A DNA stretch of 21,759 nt from JAZDMK01 sp043800975 (GCA_043800975.1 JAZDMK010000019.1:1-21759); one strand, 5' to 3'; shown: positions 7,445 to 15,865, counted from the first letter of the stretch. Notes: generated by a model from the letters alone, not told the origin. Translations and numbers: made by a program.

Positions 7445-8530
7445 GTGGGCAGGATTTTATTTATAGCATCGCATCGATTCAACAGAGCGCCAGGACAACG
7501 GTTCCGTTTCGAGCAATACATGGAATTTTTAAAAGAAAAGGGGATTGATTGCGAATTTTCACCCTTAATACATGAAGAAGAAGACCGCGTGCTTTATTCA
7601 AAAGGACACTATTTAAAAAAGATTTTTTTGTTCTTTCGTTTTATTTTTCGCCGCATGCACGATATTCGAAACGCAAAGAATTTTGATGTGGTTTTTGTAT
7701 ATCGTGAAACTGCTCCAAACCGTTCATCCTGGATGGAGAAAAAAATCAGCCGGCATTCAAAACTTGTTTTTGATTTCGATGATTCAATCTGGCTGCTGGA
7801 CGTTTCTCAGGCCAACCGTATGTTCAGCTGGTACAGAAACCCTTCAAAAACGTTGAAGATAATCCGGCATTCCCATTTGGTAATTGCAGGAAATGAATAT
7901 CTGGCGAATTATGCGAAACTGGCAAACACAAATGTTGTTGTGTTCCCTACTACTATTGATACAGAAAAATATAAAACTGTAAGAACTCAACATTCTGAAA
8001 AACCCATTTGTATTGGTTGGAGCGGAAGTGTCACTACAATAAAACATTTTGAATATGCCCTTCCATTTTTAAAAATATTAAAGGAAAAATTCAAGGAGAA
8101 AATATCTTTTAAAGTTATTGGAGATGGGAATTACATAAATGATGAATTAGGAATTAAAGGAATTCCCTGGATCGAAAAAGATGAAATTTCTGAATTATCT
8201 GAAATTGCTATTGGAATTATGCCCCTGCCAGATGATGAATGGTCAAGAGGGAAGTGCGGATTAAAAGGCCTGCAATATATGGCGCTAGGAATCCCAACTC
8301 TTATGTCGCCTGTAGGAGTTAATACAGAGATTATTCAGCATGGAGAAAACGGATTTCTTTGCAGTACAACTGAAGAATGGACTGAATGTATCAGCAAACT
8401 TATTGAATCACCTGAACTCAGAAAAAAACTGGGCGAAAACGGACGCATAACCGTCGAAGAGAAGTTCTCATACACTTCTCAGAAAAATAAATACCTAAAG
8501 ATTTTTCAAGACCTGCTTGAGTCAAAATAA
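7445..8530 (+). CDS. Glycosyltransferase, GT-B fold, GT4-like
   Basis: A 361-residue protein with a two-domain GT-B layout. The N-terminal acceptor domain begins GRILFIASHRFNRAPGQR. The C-terminal domain starts near residue 190 (IGWSGSVTTIKHFEY), with GDG at 226-228, a donor-site region GKCGLKGLQYMALGIPTL (269-286), and ENGFL near 301-305. This matches family 1/GT4-type transferases, although the classic EX7E is replaced by a Lys/Gln-containing version (CGLKGLQYMA). Donor and acceptor are unknown. The start is GTG at 7445, eight bases after the epimerase stop, which suggests translational coupling. Its stop lies one base from the stop of convergent ddl. Confidence 0.88.
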   Translation: MGRILFIASHRFNRAPGQRFRFEQYMEFLKEKGIDCEFSPLIHEEEDRVLYSKGHYLKKIFLFFRFIFRRMHDIRNAKNFDVVFVYRETAPNRSSWMEKKISRHSKLVFDFDDSIWLLDVSQANRMFSWYRNPSKTLKIIRHSHLVIAGNEYLANYAKLANTNVVVFPTTIDTEKYKTVRTQHSEKPICIGWSGSVTTIKHFEYALPFLKILKEKFKEKISFKVIGDGNYINDELGIKGIPWIEKDEISELSEIAIGIMPLPDDEWSRGKCGLKGLQYMALGIPTLMSPVGVNTEIIQHGENGFLCSTTEEWTECISKLIESPELRKKLGENGRITVEEKFSYTSQKNKYLKIFQDLLESK

Positions 8531-8531
8531 T

Positions 8532-9512
8532 TTATTTCTCTAATGCTTGACTAAGCAACAAAGTTATCAGGTCTTTTGTCGGCAAACCATATTCCCGAGA
8601 CTGCTGTGGAATTATACTGGCCTCACTCATTCCCGGAACCGTATTAATTTCCAGAAAATAAAAGTCATTACCAGAAAGAATGTAATCCACACGCGCAACG
8701 CCTTTGCAACCTAGTATATCAAAAATTGATTCTGTTAGTCGCTGACACTTTTCAGTCAGCTCAGGAGAAATTCTTGCCGGTGTAATTTCATCAGTAACAC
8801 CCGCCGTATATTTAGCTTCATAATCAAAGAAATCTTTTCTGGATACTATTTCTGTAACCGGCAAAGCTGTTGTTACTCCACTCAATCTTAAAACACCACA
8901 TGTCAGTTCTGTACCATCAACATTCTGCTCGATCAATACTGAATCACTTTCCTTAAAAGCTTCCTGTATAGCACTCATCATTTCTGAAGGATCGGAAACC
9001 TTTGTTGTACCAATGCTGGAGCCGCCCTCACAAGGTTTAACAAAACAAGGAAGCTGAATTTTTTTAAGAATGGCTGCCACATCAAAAGGCAAATTTTTAC
9101 GAACAACCAACGAAGGTGCGCACAACACACCATGCTGCATGACTACACAATTACAGAAATACTTATGAAAAGTAACAGCTGAAACTACAGAACCCGAAGA
9201 TGTGAAAGGAATGTTCATCATTTCGAAATAGCCCTGAAGCAAGCCATTTTCGCCGGGTGTACCATGAATAATATTAAATACTACATCAAACTTAACATTC
9301 TCAGTGTTTATCTGAACAGAAAAATCATTTTTATCGACAGGAGTTTCATTACCATTTTCACTCTGCAAAACCCATCTATCAGGAGTGATCAGAATCAGAT
9401 ACGGATCAAACTTATCTTTATCAATATTATTTAGAATCATAGTCGCACTCTTCGCCGAAATTACATTTTCGCCGGAATACCCACCATGAACTATGGCAAC
9501 TTTCTTTTTCAT
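8532..9512 (-). CDS. ddl: D-alanine--D-alanine ligase
   Basis: ATP-grasp enzyme that joins two D-alanines for the peptidoglycan stem peptide, in the cytoplasm. It shows HGTPGENG at residues 83-90, the ATP-binding stretch PCFVKPCEGGSSIG (155-168), the omega-loop FFDYEAKYTAG (228-238), and the metal/substrate site EINTVPGMS (288-296). Tyr235 in the omega loop is the usual marker of D-Ala-D-Ala rather than D-Ala-D-Lac ligases. The length of 326 residues is normal. The ATG is preceded by a -7 box at 9527-9534. The gene is divergent from a PASTA-domain protein, a neighbourhood I recall as common in Bacteroidota (ddl, PASTA protein, RluD-type synthase). Confidence 0.96.
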   Translation of the reverse strand: MKKKVAIVHGGYSGENVISAKSATMILNNIDKDKFDPYLILITPDRWVLQSENGNETPVDKNDFSVQINTENVKFDVVFNIIHGTPGENGLLQGYFEMMNIPFTSSGSVVSAVTFHKYFCNCVVMQHGVLCAPSLVVRKNLPFDVAAILKKIQLPCFVKPCEGGSSIGTTKVSDPSEMMSAIQEAFKESDSVLIEQNVDGTELTCGVLRLSGVTTALPVTEIVSRKDFFDYEAKYTAGVTDEITPARISPELTEKCQRLTESIFDILGCKGVARVDYILSGNDFYFLEINTVPGMSEASIIPQQSREYGLPTKDLITLLLSQALEK

Positions 9513-9526
9513 GAAATAATTTTTAT

Positions 9527-9534
9527 CAAAAATA
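9527..9534 (-). promoter_or_regulatory. -7 promoter box for ddl
   Basis: TATTTTTG on the minus strand matches TANNTTTG and ends 15 bases before the ddl ATG. It forms a divergent promoter pair with the box at 9620-9627. The space between the two contains a repeated CGTTAAT (9553-9559 and 9589-9595). Confidence 0.5.
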
Positions 9535-9619
9535 CTGAGAAAAACATTCTTTCGTTAATGGAAACAAGCAGAGTTATCAAATGAAGACCGTTAATTAATG
9601 TGTGTATTTGATTTAATTT

Positions 9620-9627
9620 TATCTTTG
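9620..9627 (+). promoter_or_regulatory. -7 promoter box for the PASTA operon
   Basis: TATCTTTG matches TANNTTTG. Transcription should start near 9632-9634, which rules out the in-frame TTG at 9632 as the start codon and supports the ATG at 9653. No -33 TTTG is found at the usual spacing. Confidence 0.55.
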
Positions 9628-9652
9628 CCTGTTGTATAAAGAGAACTTCCTC

Positions 9653-10432
9653 ATGAAAAGGATCGTTTTATTTTTCAGAAAAAGAATGCTTCTTTTTCAT
9701 TTTTTACTTTCAGTAGTATCTTTACTATTGCTGGTTTTCCTTGTCTCTTTGTTGCTGAATTTGTTTACGCGTCACAATTCATCTATCGAAGTACCTGACT
9801 TTACAGGTGTAGAAACTGAGAAAATCGCACAATTTGCTGAAGACAAAGGATTAGAATATGAAATTATTGATTCTGTCTATGATTCCGACAAACGTCGTGG
9901 TATTGTGATTGATCAGGATCCGGATCCCTATACAAAAGTAAAATCAGGCAGAAAGATTTACGTTACGGTTAATGCAAAAACCACCGAAAAAGTTCTTATG
10001 CCAGACTTAACCGACTTATCATTGCGGCAGGCTTTGTCAACGCTGGAAGCTAGCGGACTAAAAGCAGGCAGGCTGGAATATGTTCCCGACATTGCAGAAA
10101 ACGCTGTACTTCGTCAGAAATTTCACGGTCAAGATATTAAACCCGGCACCCTGATTGAAAAAGGTTCAAAAGTTAATCTTGTTCTGGGTGGCGGAAAAGG
10201 AACTGTAAAAATTCCCGTTCCAAACCTGATCGGCAAATCCCGCAACCAGGCCCTGCGCGACTTGCGTGAATCATCGCTGAATGTAGGTGGTGAAATCTTT
10301 GAAGGCACAAAAGATTCTTTGCGCGCCCGCGTTACCAAGCAAAGACCTGCACCCGGAAGCGACAATACAATGTATATGGGTGGTGTAATTGACCTTTGGT
10401 ATGCTGCGCCAGATCATTCAAACAAGAAATAA
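9653..10432 (+). CDS. Membrane-anchored three-PASTA-domain protein (no kinase domain)
   Basis: A 259-residue protein with a short basic N-terminus and one transmembrane helix (residues 13-38). Three PASTA repeats follow at about 43-107, 112-178 and 185-250. Each opens with a Pro-Asp/Asn-Leu/Phe pattern (VPDFTG, MPDLTD, VPNLIG) and carries a QDP- or QRPAPG-like turn. PASTA domains bind muropeptides or act as spacers in Ser/Thr kinases and penicillin-binding proteins; here neither catalytic part is present. The protein likely faces the periplasm with the PASTA array on the cell wall. The opposite neighbour ddl makes peptidoglycan precursors, which fits a cell-wall role, but the actual job is unknown. 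The gene ends seven bases before the next start. Confidence 0.88.
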   Translation: MKRIVLFFRKRMLLFHFLLSVVSLLLLVFLVSLLLNLFTRHNSSIEVPDFTGVETEKIAQFAEDKGLEYEIIDSVYDSDKRRGIVIDQDPDPYTKVKSGRKIYVTVNAKTTEKVLMPDLTDLSLRQALSTLEASGLKAGRLEYVPDIAENAVLRQKFHGQDIKPGTLIEKGSKVNLVLGGGKGTVKIPVPNLIGKSRNQALRDLRESSLNVGGEIFEGTKDSLRARVTKQRPAPGSDNTMYMGGVIDLWYAAPDHSNKK

Positions 10433-10439
10433 TTACAAT

Positions 10440-12326
10440 ATGAAAAAAATAATTCTTGTCATTTTAACTGTTCTTGCAACGAACACTTTTGTTGCTTCAC
10501 AGGAAGTAGTTGTTCCTTTGGAAACACCTGTTCAGAAATTATCTTATCAGAATTTTATTTTTTCTCCTTCACAGAAAGCTTTGTCAGATACAATACAACT
10601 GCCTTTTTTAGATGATTTCTCCAGTTCTGATGTTTATCCTGATGCATCTTTGTGGAGCGACAACTTTGTATATATAAATTCCAGTTATCCCAAAAATCCT
10701 CCCACATTAGGCGTTGCTTCTTTTGACGCTTTAAACGACAGCGGGAATGTTTATACACAAGCCAATTTTTTTCCTGTTATTACTGACTACCTGACATCAA
10801 AAGGCATACGTCTGGATTCCTTATTTAGTGGAACACCGCGTCCGATTTTAAACAGCGATTCAGTATATTTTAGTTTTTTCTATCAGCCACAGGGCATGGG
10901 AAATGCACCTGAAGATGATGATTCGCTTGTTCTGCAGTTTTATTCTCCTACTGATATGTCGTGGAAGCATATGTGGAGTGCTCCGGGTGAAACTTTCTCA
11001 GCTTTTTATTCCCGTACAGGAAAATCTTTCGATCAGGTAATCATTCACGTTGATTCTGCATTCTATGAATCCGGTTTTCGTTTTCGTTTTTACAACTACA
11101 CCAGCCTTGCAAACCTTTCCAATCCTAGCTGGGCACAGGGCAATGTTGATATCTGGAATATCGATTATGTATATCTGAATACGGGTCGCAGTATTGCAGA
11201 TACCATCTACGATGATGTATGTATAAGCCGCAGGGTTCATAGTTTGCTTACACCTTTCCAGCAAATGCCCTGGGATCATTTTCAGGTTAGCCCTACTACC
11301 TATATGCTTGCCAACAAAGATGTTTATTACAGCAATCTCGGGCCGAATACAAAAAATGTTAAACGTGATTTAACTATTACTGATTTATTAGGATTATCAG
11401 TTCCCTATATTTACTCCGGTGGCAATTTAAATCAGGCTCCTTATTCAGAACTTTCATTTAATGTTCCATTTTCCACATATCAGTTCACATCAACTGTTTC
11501 AAGTGATGCAGAATTTGAAATTAAAATGAGTGCTGTAACAACTCCTGATCTCAATTCAAAAAATGACACTTTCCATTTCCATCAGAATTTTTATAACTAC
11601 TATGCATATGATGATGGTTCCCCTGAATTTGGTTATGGTTTAAATGTCAATAACGGAAAAGTTGCTTATCAATATACCCTTGCAAAACCAGATCACATAT
11701 GGGCTGTAACGATGTTCTTCAACCGCACAAAAAATAATGCAAGCCAGAAGAATTTTTATCTGACAATCTGGAATGATGCTGCCGGAACACCCGGTAGCAT
11801 TATATATTCAAAAGCAAATACAAAACCGCTTTATGAGGACAGCCTGAATGAATTCCACACATATGTTCTTGACAGTTCCATCTACATGAGCGGCACCTTT
11901 TATATTGGCTGGGTTCAGACAACTACTGATGTTTTAAATGTTGGCCTTGATTCAAATACAAGTTCACAACAACACATTTTTTACAATACTTCGGGTGCCT
12001 GGAACAACAGCATATTCCCAGGTTCATTGATGATCCGCCCTGTTGTTGGAAATACAGCTGTCGGGATTCCTGAGATAAAGACAGAAATTTCTTTTTCTGT
12101 TTTTCCAAATCCGGCAAACACACAAATTCATTTCAAACTACAAAACGAATCAACCAATAACCCTTTATTCATGCAGGTTTTCGATATTACAGGAAAACAA
12201 ATTCTTCATCAGGAGTTTATCGAAGTGCTTGATATTTCAACATGGAATAACGGACTGTATCTGGTCAGGATATTTGACAGTAAAGGCAATTTAGCCGGCG
12301 CTTCCAAATTTCAGGTATCCCATTAA
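10440..12326 (+). CDS. Secreted protein with T9SS type A sorting domain
   Basis: A 628-residue protein with a signal peptide (1 to about 20, ending FVASQ) and a C-terminal T9SS sorting domain of about 80 residues. The latter has FSVFPNPANTQ near 553-562, VFDITGKQI, and NNGLYLVRIF near the end. Such proteins cross the outer membrane by the type IX system and are attached to the surface or released. The middle (about 21-540) is beta-rich, with the segment YDDGSPEFGYGLNV, and I recognise no catalytic family. The start chosen is the ATG at 10440, seven bases after the PASTA stop, because it gives a clean signal peptide; an earlier in-frame start would overlap the PASTA gene. The stop is one base before the rluD ATG. 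Confidence 0.88.
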   Translation: MKKIILVILTVLATNTFVASQEVVVPLETPVQKLSYQNFIFSPSQKALSDTIQLPFLDDFSSSDVYPDASLWSDNFVYINSSYPKNPPTLGVASFDALNDSGNVYTQANFFPVITDYLTSKGIRLDSLFSGTPRPILNSDSVYFSFFYQPQGMGNAPEDDDSLVLQFYSPTDMSWKHMWSAPGETFSAFYSRTGKSFDQVIIHVDSAFYESGFRFRFYNYTSLANLSNPSWAQGNVDIWNIDYVYLNTGRSIADTIYDDVCISRRVHSLLTPFQQMPWDHFQVSPTTYMLANKDVYYSNLGPNTKNVKRDLTITDLLGLSVPYIYSGGNLNQAPYSELSFNVPFSTYQFTSTVSSDAEFEIKMSAVTTPDLNSKNDTFHFHQNFYNYYAYDDGSPEFGYGLNVNNGKVAYQYTLAKPDHIWAVTMFFNRTKNNASQKNFYLTIWNDAAGTPGSIIYSKANTKPLYEDSLNEFHTYVLDSSIYMSGTFYIGWVQTTTDVLNVGLDSNTSSQQHIFYNTSGAWNNSIFPGSLMIRPVVGNTAVGIPEIKTEISFSVFPNPANTQIHFKLQNESTNNPLFMQVFDITGKQILHQEFIEVLDISTWNNGLYLVRIFDSKGNLAGASKFQVSH

Positions 12327-12327
12327 T

Positions 12328-13371
12328 ATGATAAATAACGAATTACTGCAACAACAAAATTCCGAAGAACAGGAAGAACTTTACGAACATTTTAGGTTTG
12401 TTATCGACAAAGGGCAAGGCAGCATAAGAATCGATAAATATCTTACGCAAAGAATTGAAAATATTTCCCGCAGTAAAATTCAGGCTGCTGCTGATGCCGG
12501 AAGTATTCTTGTAAATGATCATCCCGTTAAGCCCAGCTATAAGATAAAGCCCGATGAAATTATTTCTGTCGTGCTGGCATTTCCTCCGCGTGAAACCGAA
12601 ATCATTCCGGAAAATATTCCTGTTTCTATTTTATATGAAGACGAAGGAATCATAGTCGTAGATAAACCTGCCGGCATGGTTGTTCATCCTGCACATGGTA
12701 ATTTTTCAGGAACTTTAGTTAATGCATTGTCCTGGCACCTGAAAGATCACTCCGGTTATGAAAGCGGAGAAATCAGGCCCCGTCTGGCTCACAGAATTGA
12801 TAAGGACACCAGCGGCATTTTGGTAGTTGCAAAAACTGAATTCGCATTGTCAAAACTGGCAAAAGAATTTTTCGATCACACTATCTCCCGCCGTTATCAA
12901 GCTCTTGTCTGGGGCGAATTCCAGGATGACGAAGGAACCATTACCGGCAATGTGGGACGTTCGTTAAGAGACAGAAAGGTGATGGATGTTTTTCCTGAAG
13001 GTGATCAGGGGAAACATGCCGTTACACATTACAAAGTAATAGAGCGTTTCCGATATACAACGCTAGTAGAATGTATTCTTGAAACCGGGCGCACACATCA
13101 GATCCGTGTTCACATGAAATACGCAGGGCATCCTCTGTTTGGTGATGCAGCCTATGGTGGTGACCGCATTTTGAAAGGTACTGTTTTTTCCAAATACAAA
13201 CAGTTTGTTGACAATTGTCTCGCAGGCCTTCCACGCCAGGCACTCCATGCGGCTTTCCTTGGATTTAAAAAACCCAGTGATGGAACTAAAATTGAATTTT
13301 CATCACCCCTTCCCGAAGATATGGAAAAGGCCATTGTGCGCTGGCGCGAATATTCAAAACAGAAAATGTAA
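12328..13371 (+). CDS. RluD/RluA-family pseudouridine synthase
   Basis: A 347-residue RNA-modifying enzyme that isomerises uridine in rRNA. An S4 RNA-binding domain lies at about 33-82 (IRIDKYLTQRI). The catalytic domain starts near 100 with VVDKPAGMVVHP (110-121). The active-site motif HRIDKDTSG has the catalytic Asp158, and GRTHQIRVH at 254-262 is conserved in the family. S4 plus this catalytic domain is the RluD layout, and RluD modifies helix 69 of 23S rRNA, but other RluA-type targets cannot be excluded. It is the last gene of the PASTA, T9SS protein, synthase run. Its stop is three bases from the stop of convergent mqnE, with no terminator between. Confidence 0.93.
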   Translation: MINNELLQQQNSEEQEELYEHFRFVIDKGQGSIRIDKYLTQRIENISRSKIQAAADAGSILVNDHPVKPSYKIKPDEIISVVLAFPPRETEIIPENIPVSILYEDEGIIVVDKPAGMVVHPAHGNFSGTLVNALSWHLKDHSGYESGEIRPRLAHRIDKDTSGILVVAKTEFALSKLAKEFFDHTISRRYQALVWGEFQDDEGTITGNVGRSLRDRKVMDVFPEGDQGKHAVTHYKVIERFRYTTLVECILETGRTHQIRVHMKYAGHPLFGDAAYGGDRILKGTVFSKYKQFVDNCLAGLPRQALHAAFLGFKKPSDGTKIEFSSPLPEDMEKAIVRWREYSKQKM

Positions 13372-13374
13372 CTT

Positions 13375-14469
13375 CTAATATGTTTTTATTTCATTGTATT
13401 CCGAATCACGCTCCACCGGAATACGCTGTGCATCCTTTATAAGCGCAACCATTTCTTCAAGACTCATATCCGGATTTTGCTCAACGGAACCGACTTCTGA
13501 AAATATTTTTGTTGTATCTCCAATCGTTCCATCCAAGTCCGTCACGCCATATAGTAAAGACAACTGCGCATTCTTTCTGCCTATAGCCGGCCAGTATGCT
13601 TTGATATGGGGAAAATTATCAAGAAAGATTCTGGAAATCGCATAATTTTTCATGTCCTCTTCTACACTCACTTGCTCGCGGTATGCCAGTTCATTATTCT
13701 GATTTAAAAATTTGAGCGGAATGAAGGCGCGAAAACCACCGGTAATGTCCTGTAGATTTCTCAGCCTTTCCAAATGATCGATGCGTTGTTTATAGGTTTC
13801 AAGTTGTCCATAGAGCATCGTTGCATTGCTGAAAATTCCAAGCTCGTGCGCAGTCTGATGAATAAGGAGCCAACGATCTGAAGTAACCTTATCGGGGCAA
13901 ATTTCTTTTCTTAATTCTTCATCAAAAATTTCAGCACCACCACCGGGAATCGAACCAAGCCCCGCTTCTTTGAGTACTATCAGGCCTTCGCGAATATTCA
14001 CATTACTAAGATTAAACATAAAATCCAGCTCTGCTGCACTGAATGCTTTGATGTGAATATGGGGAACAGCTGTTTTAATTTCTTTTAATAAGTGTGAATA
14101 GAATTCAAGATTGCGTTCAGGATGCGTTGCTCCTACTATATGCACTTCCGTGAAATTGGCTTTTGCCTGTTCTTTTACTTTAGAAACAATTTCATCAATA
14201 CTCAATTCATATCCGTCATTAGCATCACGGCGGAAACGGCAGAACCGGCAATGGAATGCGCAAATATTAGATGGTTCAATATGAAAATTTCTGTTAAAAA
14301 AAACCTTATCTCCGCATTTTGCTTTGCGCAGTAAATCGGCCAAAGCTCCAAGCATGGATGCATCACTGTTTTCCATGAGGTACAATGCATCATTTGCCTC
14401 AAGCCGCTTCAATTGAAGCACCTTCATGGTAATTTCTTTTAGCCTGTTATCTTTCTGTTGATCTAGCAT
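13375..14469 (-). CDS. mqnE: Aminofutalosine synthase (menaquinone, futalosine pathway)
   Basis: Radical-SAM enzyme that joins 3-(1-carboxyvinyloxy)benzoate and S-adenosylmethionine to form aminofutalosine, an early step of the alternative menaquinone route. The cluster motif CAFHCRFC (Cys 70, 74, 77) follows HIEPSN, the MqnE-type lead-in. SIPGGGAEIFDEELR, NATMLYGQLETYKQRIDHL and the C-terminal SLEEMVALIKDAQRIPVERD are all family features. Length 364 is normal. MqnC and CofH are related, but the lead-in and C-terminus favour MqnE. The ATG at 14467-14469 is kept because the N-terminal DNRLKEITMKVL region is conserved in homologs. A -7 box lies 20 bases upstream, inside the terminator tail of the neighbouring gene. 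No other mqn gene is in the window. Confidence 0.9.
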   Translation of the reverse strand: MLDQQKDNRLKEITMKVLQLKRLEANDALYLMENSDASMLGALADLLRKAKCGDKVFFNRNFHIEPSNICAFHCRFCRFRRDANDGYELSIDEIVSKVKEQAKANFTEVHIVGATHPERNLEFYSHLLKEIKTAVPHIHIKAFSAAELDFMFNLSNVNIREGLIVLKEAGLGSIPGGGAEIFDEELRKEICPDKVTSDRWLLIHQTAHELGIFSNATMLYGQLETYKQRIDHLERLRNLQDITGGFRAFIPLKFLNQNNELAYREQVSVEEDMKNYAISRIFLDNFPHIKAYWPAIGRKNAQLSLLYGVTDLDGTIGDTTKIFSEVGSVEQNPDMSLEEMVALIKDAQRIPVERDSEYNEIKTY

Positions 14470-14488
14470 AATTTTCCTTCAATTGTAG

Positions 14489-14496
14489 CAAAAATA
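14489..14496 (-). promoter_or_regulatory. -7 promoter box for mqnE
   Basis: TATTTTTG on the minus strand matches TANNTTTG and ends 20 bases before the mqnE ATG, giving a leader of roughly 13 bases. It lies directly behind the terminator stem at 14498-14524, so the T-tract serves both as terminator tail and promoter element. Confidence 0.5.
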
Positions 14497-14497
14497 C

Positions 14498-14524
14498 AAA
14501 AGCACCCGTTTTGCGGATGCTTTT
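14498..14524 (-). terminator. Intrinsic terminator after the M43 metalloprotease gene
   Basis: Arms AAAAGCACCCG (14498-14508) and CGGATGCTTTT (14514-14524) pair over 11 positions with one mismatch around a 5-base loop. On the minus strand the stem is followed by a T-rich run (TTTTGTATTTTTG). It lies 22 bases downstream of the metalloprotease stop and before mqnE, so it separates the two transcripts. Confidence 0.75.
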
Positions 14525-14546
14525 GGATAAAATATGTTTTGATAAT

Positions 14547-15821
14547 TTAGTTTATCAAAGAAATCTTCTTGGTTGTTGTTCCATTGCCATCATTGATGCT
14601 GAGAAAATAAATACCTGCTTTTTGCAAACTCAGATCAACATTGTATACTTGAAAAGATGAACGGGTAATTTTTATTCCCTGAATTTCTTTTCCGACAATA
14701 TCATACACTTTGATTGATATGTTATCAGAGCCATTCAGCATTTGAACCGTAATATTTCCCTGTGTAGGATTGGGGTAAACTGAAACAAAACCAGTAATGT
14801 CAATTTCATCCATTCCAGTTAATGGAGTGCAGCCATTGGATGTCTTCAAGCTTGCAAGCGTTGAGTTAAGACTTGCCCACATACGCGTTTTCTGATTAGG
14901 CGTAAAGTTAGCATAGTCAATATCATCGGAATAATCCATAAAATTCATATACATGATACCGGGAGAGGTTGTTGTACAAGCATCAGTCACAAGACCTGAA
15001 TGATTTCCGTAATTTTCGGAAGCTTGATTTGGAGTATCTGTACAATAATCCGTTCCGGAGCAAGCGCTTTCATCGCCCCAGATATGACGAAGATTGAAAC
15101 AATGTCCGATTTCATGCGAGGTAGTTCCACCGAGATTGTAGGGAGCATAGGCACCTGTTTTACCAAAATACTGATAATGGATAACAACGCCATAAGTAGC
15201 TCCAAACGTTGATGGGAACTCAGCAAATCCGCAAAGACCACCGCTGAGGTTACAAACCCAGATATTCATGTATTTTGTGTAATCCCATGAATCAAGACCA
15301 CCGGAACTTGTGTATTTCATTGTAGTTCCATAGGAGAATGAAGTAGGAACACCGGTAGTTCTTCTTTCGATACCATTTGTTGAAGCATTGGCTGGTGTGC
15401 GTTTTGCAAGGCAATAGCGAATTTCAGTATCAATTTTCAGGGAAGAGCTGAAAAGTTCCATCGAATGTGTACTTAAGCCGGCATAGTCCTGATTTAACAC
15501 ATCAATTTGTTCTTGAACACGGCTGTCTGTAATCGAAGTACTAACGGAGCTTCCAAGTACATGAACAACAGTAGGAATCGTAACAATTACTTTCCCGTTT
15601 TCAATAACTGCATTTTCCTTATTGGCTTCAATAAGTTGTTGGATCATCTTTTCATAAGCAATTTCGCGATCGATAAGCGTAGGATCCTGCTCACGCATCA
15701 TTTGAAGGTTCTCCATTGTACCGCATTTGCGCTTGGGGACTAATGTATTGTCATTGGTAACCTGTGCGAAAACACCGGCAGTAAAGACAACAAAAAATGT
15801 AAAAAGTAGTGCTTTTTTCAT
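14547..15821 (-). CDS. Secreted M43-type (pappalysin/cytophagalysin) zinc metalloprotease with T9SS tail
   Basis: A 424-residue secreted protease. The signal peptide is residues 1-20 (ending GVFAQ), followed by a propeptide-like region and then the M43 catalytic domain. Its metzincin site HEIGHCFNLRH (236-246) carries zinc ligands His236, His240, His246 and catalytic Glu237, followed by the M43-typical WGDE. The Met-turn is Met295 in MDYSDD. Paired cysteines (CSGTDYCTDTP and CTTT) fit the disulfides of this family. The tail from about 345 is a T9SS sorting domain (SVYPNPTQG, KVYDIVGKEI, KAGIYFLSI). It therefore likely works at the surface or outside the cell on proteins. It has its own -7 box upstream and a hairpin terminator downstream, so it is probably monocistronic. 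Confidence 0.93.
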   Translation of the reverse strand: MKKALLFTFFVVFTAGVFAQVTNDNTLVPKRKCGTMENLQMMREQDPTLIDREIAYEKMIQQLIEANKENAVIENGKVIVTIPTVVHVLGSSVSTSITDSRVQEQIDVLNQDYAGLSTHSMELFSSSLKIDTEIRYCLAKRTPANASTNGIERRTTGVPTSFSYGTTMKYTSSGGLDSWDYTKYMNIWVCNLSGGLCGFAEFPSTFGATYGVVIHYQYFGKTGAYAPYNLGGTTSHEIGHCFNLRHIWGDESACSGTDYCTDTPNQASENYGNHSGLVTDACTTTSPGIMYMNFMDYSDDIDYANFTPNQKTRMWASLNSTLASLKTSNGCTPLTGMDEIDITGFVSVYPNPTQGNITVQMLNGSDNISIKVYDIVGKEIQGIKITRSSFQVYNVDLSLQKAGIYFLSINDGNGTTTKKISLIN

Positions 15822-15865
15822 GGTTGAATTATTTAGTTACTGATTGATTTTGAAAAAACGAACTA

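Noticed and set aside
9553..9595. Repeated CGTTAAT between the divergent ddl and PASTA promoters.
   Set aside because: Seven bases at 36-base spacing is weak evidence for an operator; recorded only in the promoter note.
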